Source: Zantedeschia hybrid cultivar (taxonomy: Eukaryota > Streptophyta > Magnoliopsida > Alismatales > Araceae). Taken from it: a DNA stretch of 64,000 nt. The DNA is taken from NCBI GenBank assembly GCA_030544215.1, contig JARZZO010000013.1, positions 41,489,196 to 41,553,195 of the forward strand. The letters run 5' to 3'. This document shows positions 11,501 to 22,993 of the stretch, one piece after another (within the stretch, counting starts at the first letter, position 1; the number at the start of each line of letters is the position of its first letter). The notes under the pieces were generated by a model. That model worked only from the letters and a program-made list of their open reading frames with translations. It was not told the origin of the DNA and did no database searches. The position numbers and the translations under genes were made by a program.

Positions 11501-12345
11501 CGCTTTAGATTCTAAAACTGAACATGCACATGAGCACTATATTGCAAAGTTTGTTCATTGTAATTATGTCAAATAATTTCTCAGGCCAACATCATCAAAT
11601 CTCAATATATGTATAGCCACTCATTATGTTTGTTTTAACAAGATTGCCATGTGTCCAGATATTAGAAAAAAGCAGAAGAAACTGTTGTTTATAATTCCTC
11701 CTAGATTTAGCATAGGTATTCTATAGATTTGTTCCTCGGTTGGTGAAGGATAACCTATGTGATTCACTATAACCATAGTTTTTTAGTTGACCTTTATCTC
11801 AAACATGTCTGTACATCTTTTTTAATCCCTCCTGACTTTTGATTTATGTGGACTTGTGTTGAAGAACATCTAAGTCTCCTTTTTGATCACTCTTTTTCTC
11901 TTTCCAGTTGGGAAAGTTTAAACAGATGATTCATGTGCAAAGCAACTTATGATTGTTCAATCTTTAGACTCTGCGGCTGAGTTCAACTTGACACTTCGTG
12001 CATATGAAAAGAAAGAATCTCCACCACGGATTAATGGGGTGAAGTCTATGCATACTAGTTACTAAACTATCTAAAATCTTGTGGTTTGTGTTTAACGAAT
12101 AGTATCTTTATCATCTTGTAGGAGTTGCCCTCTCTTCCATCTCCTCTTTCTTCTCTAGATCCCATTTCTGGCCTTCTCCAAGACCCTTTCCCCTCTTTCC
12201 ACCTCTTCTCCCATCTGGGGTCTATCGCATTATGGTGTTTAGCATTCCCCTCTCTTCGCGTTCTATGTTGCACTCTGTTCTTCCTATTGTAAACCTCCCT
12301 ATTTAATTATACAATATCTTTCATGTTAGAAAAAGAAATCTTCAT
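8550..12345. other. Intergenic DNA, no gene supported
   Basis: Mostly AT-rich. It includes a diverged dispersed repeat at about 9300-9720 (compare 1825-2230 and 39390-39540). A short exon-like block at 11926-12064 is listed separately. Reading frames at 10817-11084 come from a GA/CT-rich patch and carry no family features. Confidence 0.5.
11926..12064 (+). other. Exon-like fragment of unknown origin
   Basis: One frame stays open for about 45 codons to TAA at 12062-12064, with an ordinary amino-acid mix (for example SAAEFNLTLRAYEKKESPPR). It lies just after a pyrimidine tract and CAG (ctttttctctttccag) that could be a splice acceptor. I do not recognise the family, and no upstream exons are evident. 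It may be a captured gene fragment or chance. Confidence 0.2.
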
Positions 12346-12383
12346 CATCTTGTATGTGAAAGATCTATTTCACATACAAGATG
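12346..12383. repeat. Perfect 16-bp inverted repeat, 6-nt loop
   Basis: Arm CATCTTGTATGTGAAA (12346-12361) is followed by a 6-nt spacer and its exact reverse complement (12368-12383). No gene, terminator or transposon end explains it. Confidence 0.85.
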
Positions 12384-13460
12384 ACTCTCATGAGGCACCA
12401 ATGACTTTCCTTGCCCCAAGTCCAACGCATGAGGCAGCTTGTTGGTTATATAGATCTTCCATCTTCCATTCAATTCAATTGCTACCCTCCTATGCTACTC
12501 ATATATAAACTAGAGAATTTTAATTTTATGAAACCAAATATTGACATCCCACAACTTGACTCTCATGGGATGAAGAAAAGGCAGCCTTATGTAATAATTT
12601 GACGTCTACTGTGTGAAAATATAGAGATATTTTTGAAAATTTTGAGATATATATAAAAGTATGTCAAGAAGAAATGCTACTATATTGTTTTCCTACACTA
12701 TCTCCTTTAAGGAACCCTTATACCTCAATGTAACCTCTTCATATTCTGCCCTATTTGGTTGGAGTATCAGTTTTGATGTAGTCTTAATTTTGAAATTTAT
12801 AATTAATATTAAATTTAATAACAGATAAATATGAAGGAGGACAGCTGAAGGAGAAAGAGAGAGTTGGAGGCGGGAAAATGTGAGGAGAAGAGGTCCTTAG
12901 ACTCTCAAAGACTAAACTAACATTTTCAATGTAGGTTTAAACTTGTATTAAATTTGTTGTGGCAACATACTTTATTAATATAAGAGTATCAAAATTGATA
13001 GAGTATAATCAAAGATCTACTATTAGTAGCAATACCAAAATTGATACTAACAAAATTGTCTAATAATCCCAGTTTGGTTGGAGTATCAAATTTCGTATAA
13101 TATCGATTTTAATATTGATATTTTTAGAAGATAGAGTATCAATATAAAAAATAATATGATATAATCTTCAAGTGTTTGGATGAAGTAGTGTTAATGTCAA
13201 AAATGATACAAGAGCTTGTTTTGATGGCTTTTAAAAAATTCTATAAAACATTCGATTCAGCAATATATGTCACAATGGGCATATTACATCACTAAAGGTG
13301 GGCATGACATAAGCTTAAGCACCATAATTAGTAGAACTCAACTAAACACTTAAGATTAAGTTCTATTGATATCAATATCAAAAGAGATAGCGATAACCAA
13401 GCATCCATAATATAACCTTTCTTCTTCCTTTCCTGGGCCTTCTATCTATGCCAAAAGCAG
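12384..13460. other. Intergenic DNA with a recurring 16-bp phrase
   Basis: AT-rich, no gene seen. TTTGGTTGGAGTATCA occurs near 12757 and again near 13074, each followed by related sequence rich in GATATT/TATCAA motifs. This suggests two diverged copies of a small repeat or the ends of one element. Confidence 0.4.
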
Positions 13461-14070
13461 AGCCCACTCTAGCTACCACAGTTCTGTGTACAACCTCATG
13501 CAAAATAACCTCAACCTACTATCACGCCTAGGACTAGCAATGAGCTGAGCCGCTTGAGCTCGACTCGGTTGAAGAAACGAGTAGAGCTCAAGTCTGAGTT
13601 GGAGCTCGATTAATTAAACGAGCCGAGTCCGAACTTCACAGAGTTCGACTCGGTTGGCTCGCGAGCCAACTCAAACATAAAATAACGATGTTGTATAAAC
13701 CACACACGTCTACCAACATTCCCATGAACATCTCACGTACCACAAAAACCCACAAGCCCAATAGCCCACTCTAGCTACCACAGTTTCGTGTACAACCTCA
13801 TGCAAAATAACCTCAACCTACTATCACGCCTAAGACTAGCAATGATCCGAGCCGCTTGAGCTCGACTCGGTTGAAGAAACGAGTAGAGCTCAAGTCTGAG
13901 TTGGAGCTCGATTAATTAAACGAGCCGAGTCCGAACTTCAAAGAGTTCGACTCGGTTGGCTTGCGAGCCAACTCAAACATAAAATAACGATGTTGTATAA
14001 ACCACACACGTCTACCAACATTCCCATGAACATCTCACGTACCACAAAAACCCACAAGCCCAACAGCCCA
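13461..14070. repeat. 302-bp tandem duplication
   Basis: The segment starting AGCCCACTCTAGCTACCACA at 13461 repeats at 13763, with only a handful of differences across 302 bp. A third copy begins at 14065 and is lost after a few bases. Each unit carries GAGCTCG/CGAGCCGAG-rich sequence, which continues more loosely at 14300-14500. Non-coding; the near-identity suggests a recent local duplication. Confidence 0.9.
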
Positions 14071-15668
14071 CCAAGCATATAATGAAAATGTTGGCCAAGC
14101 AATCGACTAACCCAACTAATATAAGGCCCATAAAGATTTTTAAACTTTCGTTATCCCCAACACAACGCTTGTCCACTGCACGCAGCAGTGCACAGCACTT
14201 GGGAGGGACGTTTAGTCTTGTACCGGATAAAACATTTACTCCTCTCCCTCCAGGCGGCTACAAATTCAAACATGAGGCGTCGGGTTTAGTCGTTTTTCTA
14301 CCCGGTTGATGCGCCTTCAAACCAAACCGACGAGCTGACTCGGCTCGGCTCGAGCTGGGTTTAATTTTATTCGAGCCCGAGTTCGAGCTGGGTTTGGTGT
14401 TTGAATCAAAGCTTGAGCTCAGCTTGGACTCAAAATTTTTTTGTCGAGTCAAGCTTGAGCTGACCAAAGTTCTGACTCTGCGCGGCTCGATGCCACCCCT
14501 CACGCATTTAGTTTAGCCATACTCCTTGTCCAAGCTATTGTCCAAATTTTATATACTTGTCTTGTAATTTTATCATCGATATAATATATATCATCCTTTT
14601 TGCAGCCCTGATTCTTTTTGCAGCCGACTCTTTTTCTTACTCTTCTTTTGTTAGTGTTGTGACATGGGCTTGCGTGGTAATTCACACCACTACCCAGCTA
14701 GGTTACCACAATTTTGAAGGCTGTTAGGATTCAAGCAGACAATAAAAAATGGTGTAGATATGGTCTATGTTCCATCTTACTCACGAATGATACGGTTCCT
14801 TGAATTGCCATTGAGAGGGGGAAAAAACAGAAAAATATGAGAAATATGTCCTTTTGTATACTTGATCTAATTATAAAACATAAAGGTGTGTAATCTGATG
14901 ATTTTACCTGCATGATCCGGCCATTTTGTGGACCATCCAAATACAGTCTTTTGTATATTAACCTTCAATAATATAATACCTTAACTAGGCAAAATATTTG
15001 AATCATGTGACTATTTCAAACTTCAGAATCCCTAAAACATGAAAACAAAGAACAATATGACAAGAACACGGAGAATCTCGGCATAACAAACCCATCCATT
15101 TCTACCTGTTGGGGCTTGTCATCATGGGCTAATCCAAACCATGCTGGCTGCGGCGTGGCTTCCACGGTCGCCCATCATCAGCTTGGCAGTTCTGAGCTTG
15201 TCCCCTTCCTCGAACCCTTTCGTTTAGCTCCCGGCCGGAGCTTCCAAACGATTAATCCAACCCGCAGAGGAATCTGAAGAAGCACCAGGTGCTGCTCTAT
15301 TCTCACTGACTTTATTCAGATATAACTGGTCCATGTGCTCAAAGGATATGTGGACTTAGGAGTGGATTCCGTAGATTCTTCGGACTTATCAGATGTTATA
15401 AACAAGTATTGGACAAGGATTCTGTAGATTCTCAGACTATATTCCCTGGCTGGGGCTGCAAGCAAGTTTGAGACAGAAATAGAAATGACACTTTTCACTC
15501 TTGTTTACCGTAAGATTCAGAGGAGACATAAACATACATGGAAATGAGTGTTTTTACTTCTACATTCATTTTTACTTTTAAATTAGAAATAAAAAACAGG
15601 AACGGAAGTAAGTGAGGTATGCACTATTATCATCACTATAATAAGTAGTTATTTTAAATTATTGTTAC
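14071..15668. other. Intergenic DNA, no gene supported
   Basis: Contains a CTCGAGC/GAGCTCG-rich block (about 14310-14495) of the kind found in plant non-autonomous transposons, then unremarkable sequence up to the left end of retrotransposon element 1. Short frames here show no domain features. Confidence 0.45.
15664..15668. other. Left target-site duplication of element 1
   Basis: GTTAC lies immediately before the 5' LTR and is repeated exactly at 27265-27269 after the 3' LTR. This is the 5-bp duplication expected of a Ty3/gypsy integrase, and it fixes both ends of the element. Confidence 0.9.
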
Positions 15669-16571
15669 TGATGAGGCAGAATCCGATTCGGCCCATTACC
15701 TAGTTCAGCCCAGCAGCAGCAGTAGAAAGCCTTCAGAGAGCCTTCAGCCCATCAGCGGCCCAACAGCCCTCGGCCCGTAAGCGGCACCGTTGCTCCCGGC
15801 CCAACAGGCTTCAGCCCGTCAGCGGCCCACCAGTCTACGGCCCGGGAGCAGCGCGGCAGTCCTAGGCCCAGCAGGTTTCGGCCCATCAGCGGCCCAACCC
15901 CCTTCGGCCCGATAGCCGAGTCCGGCCCACTCCGGTGGAGGACTAGGCACTATGGCGGTTTACCAGTAAGCCCGGATATAGTCCTATATCGGCTATCACC
16001 GTTAACCATCCTCTATCCTCCGCTATAAATACACCGCTATTTATTGCCAAAGGGATGTTCTCCTGTGCCTCCGAGACCCTCAAGGACTACAGTCCAAATA
16101 GCATTAAAGCTACCCTTTGCCTTCTGAATCGAATCCTCTTCAGGAGCTAACTTGACCGTCGGAGGGGGTTCCTTAGGGTCGAAGCCCGGGACTCCTGCTG
16201 ACCGGTTTTCTTCTTCTTTCCCTCCTCCAGAGGCTCGGTTCGAATCATCGCCGACCTTCCCGAGTCGGTCTCAGCCGCCGACTTCGGACTCCTCTCCCTG
16301 GTCTTGACGCCGTGCCCCGGCTGCCCCGCGACCAGAGGAGACTCGGTTTCGCGCCGCCCCTTCGTTTACCGAAGGAGCTTCGGCCCCGACCTCCCGAAGA
16401 CAAGCCAGCCTCCGACCGAGCGGCTCTCGGCCTCGGACCTTCGGCTTCGCCTTTGCTTCCTTCGCCTTCCGGATCCCCGTCGGGCCTCTAAACACCGATC
16501 CGACCCAACTCCGGATCCATTACTTCGGATTCCAGCTTCGGAATCCGGTCGTGATAGCTTCGGCTACATCA
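15669..16571 (+). repeat. 5' LTR of element 1
   Basis: Starts TGATGAGGCAGAATCC and ends GGCTACATCA. It is rich in CGGCCCA-type short repeats in U3. A TATA box (TATAAATA, 16024-16031) marks the likely promoter. The 3' copy is at 26349-27264. Confidence 0.95.
16024..16031 (+). promoter_or_regulatory. TATA box in element 1 5' LTR
   Basis: TATAAATA in the LTR context CGCTATAAATACACCGC, conserved in the 3' LTR (26717-26724) and in related element 2 (44634). It probably drives the genomic transcript. Confidence 0.75.
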
Positions 16572-16573
16572 CG

Positions 16574-16591
16574 TGGCGCCGTCTGTGGGAA
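16574..16591 (+). other. Primer-binding site of element 1
   Basis: TGGCGCCGTCTGTGGGAA begins two bases after the 5' LTR. A TGG start right behind the LTR is typical of a site complementary to a tRNA 3' end. The same 18 bases follow the LTR of element 2. I cannot name the primer tRNA with certainty. Confidence 0.8.
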
Positions 16592-16606
16592 TCAAACAAA
16601 CAAGTC

Positions 16607-17784
16607 ATGTCTCAACGACCTGTAACCCGACGATCCGGACAGAGCGAAGCAGAGGCACGGGAAGCCTCGGCGCAGATGCTGCATTCCGAAGGCGCCCCTT
16701 CTGCCCCGCCAAGCGTGCCTCTACCAGTCATACCGGAGTCCCTCGCTGCGGAAGACCGAGTGGGAGTGCTCCAGCAACAAATGGCCACACTAGCAACTGC
16801 CGTCACATCCCTAGCACCTCTTCAGGAGATGGTATCTGCCCTCGCCCAGCGCGTAGGATTGATGGGACAGCTTTCTCAGCAGGCGCCGCTCCCCCCACTC
16901 TACCCAGTACAAGATGCCCGGTTCCGGCCGACGCCTACACCGGTTTCTCCCGACGAAACCGCTGCGGCCCGCAGCGAGCCCTCGGCGCTACCTGCCCGAG
17001 CCCCTCGCGCTGACCGCCTAACGGAGCAGAACTATGCTTCGTCGGAATTCCGCCCGGCCAGGACCGGAGGACAATCAGTCACCACCTCGACCGCCTCGGA
17101 CCTGGACCGGCGGCTGACGGCAATGCAAAAGGAAATGCAGCAAATGGTGTCTCGGCCCTACGGGGCGCCCCTTGCTAGCAACATCCTGGAGCATACTCCG
17201 TTCACGCCCGAGCTCCTGGCTACCGAGGTGCCTCCCAATTTCAAGCTGCCGAACGGCCCTCTCTACGACGGAATGACAAATCCGGTCTGTCATTTCCAGA
17301 GATTCAACGCGTTCCTCTCGGTCCGAGGGGTCGCCGAAGCAATCCGCTGCCGACTTTTCCCCCTCACCCTTGAGAAGACTGCCCTCACCTGGTTCGAAAC
17401 ACTGGCCCCCAACTCCATCCACTCCCTCGTCCAGTTGGGCCAGTTATTCATCGACCAGTTTACGATGCCACCCGGCAGTGTAAAACCTCCGCCAGCCTAC
17501 TAGCCATCCGGCAAGGCCCCACCGAAACTCTCCAGGAGTACTTCACCAAGTTCCGGGCCGAGGCCGCCCAAATCCCAAACCTCGACAGCTCGATTGCGGT
17601 TTCGGCTGTGATCAGCGGGTGTCGGGATGAAGGGCTCCTCGGCTCCATCGGGAAACGCCATCCCCCTACCTTCCAGGACCTCGTAGCCCGGGCCCACAAA
17701 TACATCAACCGGAAGGCCCTGATGACGTCCAGAGGTAAAGGCGCAGTCGAAGCGGCCTCGGCACCTGCTCCCCAGGTGGTCTGA
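16607..17784 (+). pseudogene. gag: gag of element 1 (broken)
   Basis: Starts at the ATG 15 nt after the primer-binding site (MSQRPVTRRSGQ). The retrotransposon Gag domain, which forms the particle shell, spans about residues 200-285 (for example LTLEKTALTWFETLAP). A one-base deletion near 17460-17465 shifts the frame relative to the intact equivalent in element 2. The restored frame then meets TGA at 17782-17784, where element 2 has CGA. The longer open frame upstream lies in the LTR and lacks an ATG, so it is not part of gag. Confidence 0.85.
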
Positions 17785-18561
17785 TCTCGGCCCGAAGATC
17801 AAGAACCCTCCCGAAAGCGGTATCGCAGGGAGGATTGGGACAGAGAGAGGCGACGGGACCCGCAACAGCGGTACCTACCCTTACTTGCTCCCCCTTCCCG
17901 AATGCTCATGGAGGTGAAAGGCATGATCCGGCGACCAGATCGCATAAAGATGGATCCTCGCCGAAGGGACCCCGGCAAATACTGTGAGTATCACCGGGAG
18001 ATCGGCCACACGACGGATGAGTGCCAGCAGCTCCGAGAGGAAATCGACCGCCTCATCAGGGAGGGAAGACTGCCGCAGTACCGACGAGAGCAGCCCCCGC
18101 CACAGCGAAACCGGGACGTCCCTGAGACGCCCAGACAACAACCCCCGGTGGCAGAAGCTGCTCCTCCACCGAAGGTCACCTCGGCCCCGATAGAAGCATC
18201 CCATCAAAGACCCAGCTCTGGGTCTATCATGATGATATCCGGAGGGCCAGGGGAAGGATCAAGGCCACGGCAGCGCAGTTCTGCCACTATAGCGACGATT
18301 GACGTCGAGCCGAAGCGGCATCGCCAAGAGGATATTACCTTTGGCTCAGAGTACCTGACTGATATTCAGGTCCCTCACGACGACGCCCTCGTCATAAACG
18401 CTGTAATAAATAGTTACGATGTACATCGTATTTTTGTCGATAATGGAAGCGCCCCAAACATCTTATTTTACGATTGTTTTGAAAAAATGAGATTGAGTGA
18501 GGCTAATATGAAGCCTCACCGGGCCCCCTCTTCGGTTTTAACGGCTCGCCCTGCCGAGTAG
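17785..18561 (+). pseudogene. pro: Nucleocapsid-like and protease region of element 1
   Basis: Continues gag after the stop. A degenerate zinc-knuckle-like motif CEYHREIGHTTDEC lies near 17978-18020. The aspartic protease follows, with its active-site region FVDNGSAPNILFY near 18430-18470; DNGS stands where other lineages have DTG/DSG. The frame is lost near 18521-18524, where one G of a G/C run present in element 2 is missing. Confidence 0.8.
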
Positions 18562-21083
18562 AGGGCATTGTTCGACTCCCTGTAACCTTAGGCTCCGCCC
18601 CCCGGCAACTAACCGTTGAAACGGATTTTGCCATTGTAAAAGTCGATTCGGCCTACAACGCCATCTTCGGCCGAAGGCTAATCGGCGGAGTCGGAGCCGT
18701 GCCTTCGTCTTTCCATCAGAAGCTGAAGTTTCATACCAGCCATAGAATAGGCGAGGCCAGGGGGAATCAAGAAGCAGCCCGGCAATGCTATATGATTTCG
18801 GTCAAAGGGAAGGCTGCAGCCGAAACCCTAGCAATCGAATCATCAGCCGAGGCATCCCCGGGAGAAGCACTCCTCGCCATTCCGGTTCCGGGAGGCGAAG
18901 GACGAACCCTGATGATAGGCTCCGACCTGGAGAAGACCGAAGCAGAAAAGCTCACCGAATTCTTGAAAAAGAATCTCGACGTCTTCGCCTGGTCTCCAGC
19001 GGACATGCCCGGGGTTGACCCGGAGGTATCAGAGCACCGACTACATATCGATCCCGACCAGCCCCCGGTAAAGCAGAAGTGGCGCACCTTCAATCAGGAA
19101 AGGAAAGCCGCCATCCAAGCCGAAGTACAGAAGGGGCTGGACGCCGGACACCTCTGAGAGGTGCATCATCCGGACTGGATCGCCAACGTGGTGATGGTGC
19201 CGAAGAAGGATGGCAAGTGGCGAATGTGCGTGGACTTCACCAACCTCAACAAGGCCTGTCCGATGGATGGCTTCCCGCTGCCTCGGATAGACCAGGTGGT
19301 GGACTCAACCTCCGGCCACGAGCTCTTAAGCTTCCTCGACGCCTATTCAGGCTATCACCAGATCCGGATGCATCCGGATGATGAGAGCAAAACCATCTTC
19401 ACGACCGATCTGGGCCTATATTGCTATACCCAGATGCCCTTCGGTCTGAAGAACGCCGGCGCGACATATCAGTGCCTTGTCAATAAAGTGTTCGCTCCGC
19501 AGCTCGGCCGCAACATGGAAGTCTACATAGACGACATGTTGGTCAAAAGCCGCGTCGCTGCAGAACATTTGGCCGACTTAGCCGAGACATTCTCTGCCCT
19601 GCGGCGGTACAAGATGAAGCTGAACCCGGCCAAGTGCGCTTTCGGGGTAGCCTCCGGGAAGTTCCTCGGCTATATGGTCACCCACCGAGGGGTAGAAGCT
19701 AACCCCGAGAAGGTTTCGGCCATCATACAAATGCGCCTCCCGGCAAACCTCCGAGAGGTACAGAAGCTGAACGGGAGGATTGCTGCCCTAAGCCGCTTCA
19801 TGTCAAGGGCGGCGGATTACTGTTTTCCCTTCTTCAAGCTACTGAAGAAGGCCAATGGCTTCGAATGGACGGATGAGTGCCAGACAGCCTTCGACCAGCT
19901 GAAGGCCTACCTCTCCAAAGTCCCCATTCTGTCTAAGCCGGTCCCCGGGGAGCCTCTGAGCGTGTACCTCGCAGTATCCGAGACAGCTCTCAGCGCCGTC
20001 CTCGTCCGAGAGCAAGAGGGCGTTCAGAAGCCAGTCTATTATACCAGCCGAGCCCTTCAAGGAGCCGAACTCCGGTATCTCGTGCTGGAAAAATTGGCTT
20101 TGGCCCTCGTCTCGTCCGCGAGGAGGCTCCGGCCTTATTTTCTTGCTCACTCAGTGAAGGTTCTCACCGACCAGCCCCTGAGGCAGGTTCTCTCCCGGCC
20201 GGAGGTCTCCGGCAGGCTGGCAAAATGGGCGATTGAGCTAGGAGAGTTCGACATCTCCTACACACCTCGGGTAGCAGTAAAAGCCCAGGCGTTGGCGGAC
20301 TTCATCGCTGAACTCACCCCCAGCGCTTCCTCGGCACTTCAGCCGAAAGCCGACGTGCCCGAAGCCGAGAACACTTCGGCTCTTACACCGGCAGACGAGT
20401 GGCGACTCTTTGTAGACGGCTCCGCGTGCTCCACGGGCAGCGGCGCCAAGTGGATCCTGGCATCGCCCGAAGGGGTCGTAACAGAGTACGCCTTGCGTTT
20501 CTCCTTTCCAGCGACTAACAACGCCGCCGAGTACGAAGCCTTCATTTCTGGCCTCCGGCCCGCGAAGAAGCTCGGCGCCCGGAACCTGAAAGCCTTCAGC
20601 GATTCTCAGCTGATCGCCAGCCATATTTCCGGAGAATACGAGGCTCGGGATGCGATAATGGCATCTTATCTCCAGGTGACTCGCAAGATCCTCGCTCAAT
20701 TCGATTCTTATGAAATCGTGAGGATCCCGAGAGCCGAGAATGCCCGAGCCGATGCACTCTCCCGGCTGGCATCAACTCAAGACGGGGGAGGAGGCCGAAT
20801 GATCCTAGTAGAGGAACTCGCCGAACCAAGCCTCGGCGAACCTGAGGCCATGCAAATCACCGAGGCCGAAGCCGAGACCTGGATGACTCCCCTCGTCGCT
20901 TATCTCCTCCGAGGAGAGGTCCCGCCAGACTCAAGGGAGGCGAAACACGTTCGGCAACGCTCATCCCATTTCCTCCTTCTGGACGGGCTGCTCTACAAGA
21001 AGTCCTTCGGCCGACCACTGCTGCGGTGCCTCGGCCCGACTGAAGCCGACTACGCCATGAGAGAAGTACATGAAGGGATATAG
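18524..21083 (+). pseudogene. pol: Reverse transcriptase and two RNase H domains of element 1
   Basis: Open from the frame change to a TGA at 19155-19157 (CGA in element 2), then open again to 21083. RT is recognised by KDGKWRMCVDFTNLNKACP, MPFGLKNAGATYQ and the catalytic VYIDDML. The RT-linked RNase H follows (about 19900-20150). A second, Tat-specific RNase H (about 20398-20770) has FVDGSACS, NNAAEYEA, FSDSQL and ARADALSRLAS carrying its acidic residues. RT copies the genomic RNA and RNase H removes it. A frameshift at about 21080 separates it from integrase. Confidence 0.9.
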
Positions 21084-22113
21084 GAGCGCATGCAGGAGGA
21101 AGGGCCCTGGCTCACAAGCTTCTAAGGCAAGGTTACTGGTGGCCGACACTCCGAGAGGACGCTTTAGCCCTCATACGGCGCTGTGATCAGTGCCAGAGGT
21201 TCAGCTCCCTCATCCACCAGGCAGCCACCCTTCTGACCCCCTTATCCGATCCCTGGCCTTTCGCTCAATGGGGAATCGACCTCCTGGGGCATTTTCCCGT
21301 CGCCACTGGCCAAAGAAAATTCCTCATCATGGCGGTAGATTATTTTACTAAGTGGGTAGAAGCCGAACCCCTCGCGTCAATAACCAATAGCAATGCTTGG
21401 AACTTCGTATGGAAGTCCATCATCTGCCGGTTCGGCATCCCCCGGGCCATCATTTCGGACAACGGCAAGCAGTTCGATAGTCGTCGGTTCAGCGACAACT
21501 GCGCCGGCTTCGGCATTCTTCACAAATTCACTTCGGTAGCGCACCCTCGGGCAAACGGCCAGGTTGAAGTCACCAACCGAAGCCTGTTGCAAGGACTGAA
21601 AACCCGCCTCGGCAAAGCCAAAGGCCGATGGGTAGAGGAGCTGCCGAGTGTTCTGTGGGCATATCGACGACGAGCCGAACTCCTACCGGCGAAACTCCAT
21701 TTCGCATGGCTTATGGAATAGAGGCCGTTATTCCAGTGGAAATCGGCCGTCCCTCTCCCAGAATCATTGCTTACAATCCGGAGGCCAACGAAGAAGGCTT
21801 GAAGGATCATCTGGACCTCGTAGAAGAAACCCGAGATAGGGCTCGTATCCGGTTGGCAGCTTATCAGCAGCGCATGGCCAGGTACCACAACACTCGAGTG
21901 AAGCCCCGAAGCTTTGAGATCGGGAGCCTCGTGTTAAGGAATGCTCATGCTTCTAAACCGACCGAAGCCTCATGAAAGCTTGCCCCCAACTGGGAAGGGC
22001 CCTATCGGGTAAAAGAGGTAATCAGACGAGGGGCTTATTGGTTGGAGACCCTTTCGGGCCAACCTGTCCCTCTCACCTGGAATGCAGAACGCCTTCGGCG
22101 TTACTTTATGTAA
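21084..22113 (+). pseudogene. int: Integrase of element 1 (broken)
   Basis: The zinc-binding part retains CDQC and HAG. The catalytic core shows WGIDLLGHF, IISDNGKQF and GQVEVTNRS, giving the D, D, E triad. A one-base deletion near 21668 moves the frame, and TGA at 21973-21975 breaks it again before the C-terminal domain (NWEGPYRV) and the natural TAA at 22111-22113. Integrase would insert the cDNA into the host genome. Confidence 0.85.
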
Positions 22114-22188
22114 ATCACCTTTCCCGGACTTTTAGCCGAAAGGTATGAATGAAAGCCTCTTTTTCAGAAAACCTGGGTGCGTTTCTCT

Positions 22189-22695
22189 CTAAGTCCGTGT
22201 AAACCGTACCGGGAGTGGCTTCGGCCATGCAAACCGTATCGGGAGCGGCATGGTATTCTTTCTAAGTCCATGTAAACCGTACCGAGAGTGTCTTCGGCCA
22301 TGCAAACCGTATCGGGAGCGGCATGGTATTCTTTCTAAGTCCGTGTAAACCGTACCGGGAGTGGCTTCGGCCATGCAAACCGTATCGGGAGCGGCATGGT
22401 ATTCTTTCTAAGTCCGTGTAAACCGTACCGGGAGTGGCTTCGGTCATGCAAACCGTATCGGGAGCGGCATGGTATTCTTTCCAAGTCCGTGTAAACCGTA
22501 CCGGGAGTGGCTTCGGCCATGCAAACCGTATCGGGAGCGGCATGGTATTCTTTCTGAGCCCGCAGGTAACCTGATCCGAGGGTGGCTCTGGCCATGTATA
22601 CCGGATCGGGAAGCGGCAAGGTATGTCTCTAAGTCCGCGTAAGACCAAGCCGGGAGTGGCTTCGGCCACGCAAACCGCGTCAGGAGCGGCAGGAT
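22189..22695. repeat. 73-bp tandem array in element 1
   Basis: AAGTCCGTGTAAACC-type starts recur at 22191, 22264, 22337, 22410 and 22483, exactly 73 bp apart. Two diverged copies follow, to about 22695. Each unit consists of two related halves (ACCGTACCGGGAGTGGC and ACCGTATCGGGAGCGGC). It sits between integrase and the 3' end of the antisense gene. The repeated minus-strand frames here are artefacts of the array. Confidence 0.95.
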
Positions 22696-22993
22696 GTCCC
22701 CTCGGATCATATGAACCACGTTAGTAAAGGCCCCGGCCGCATATACTATCGGTGGCGATATTTTATCAACTTCCTATCCGAACCTACATCGGGTATCGGC
22801 CTTGCGAGCTACAGCAAAAACAACGACATGATCTCGGATTTCTGAAAAACCAGATTCGGTCGATTTTGAACAAAGCATCAAGGTAAAGCCAAAAACACTT
22901 CCTGTATTCACAAAAGAGGGAAGTACAAAACCGGCCATCCACCTGGCCGCAGGCTTACAAAAAGAAAAATAAAAACCGGGGCAGGCCCCCGTG
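22696..22993. other. Spacer between tandem array and antisense gene
   Basis: No reading frame of note. It probably holds the 3' untranslated region of the antisense gene, whose stop codon is at 22994-22996 on the minus strand. Confidence 0.4.

Noticed and set aside
16304..16606. Upstream extension of element 1 gag
   Set aside because: Begins inside the LTR without an ATG; the conserved start is ATG 16607, shared with element 2.
16612..20829. Long minus-strand frames over gag-pol of element 1
   Set aside because: GC-rich shadow frames without domain features; the plus frame carries the conserved RT and RNase H motifs.
22189..22695. Possible CRISPR array because of regular spacing
   Set aside because: Units are contiguous tandem copies without unique spacers, in a plant retrotransposon.
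22189..22719. Several minus-strand frames of 61-135 codons
   Set aside because: Pure translation of the 73-bp tandem repeat, with no independent protein features.
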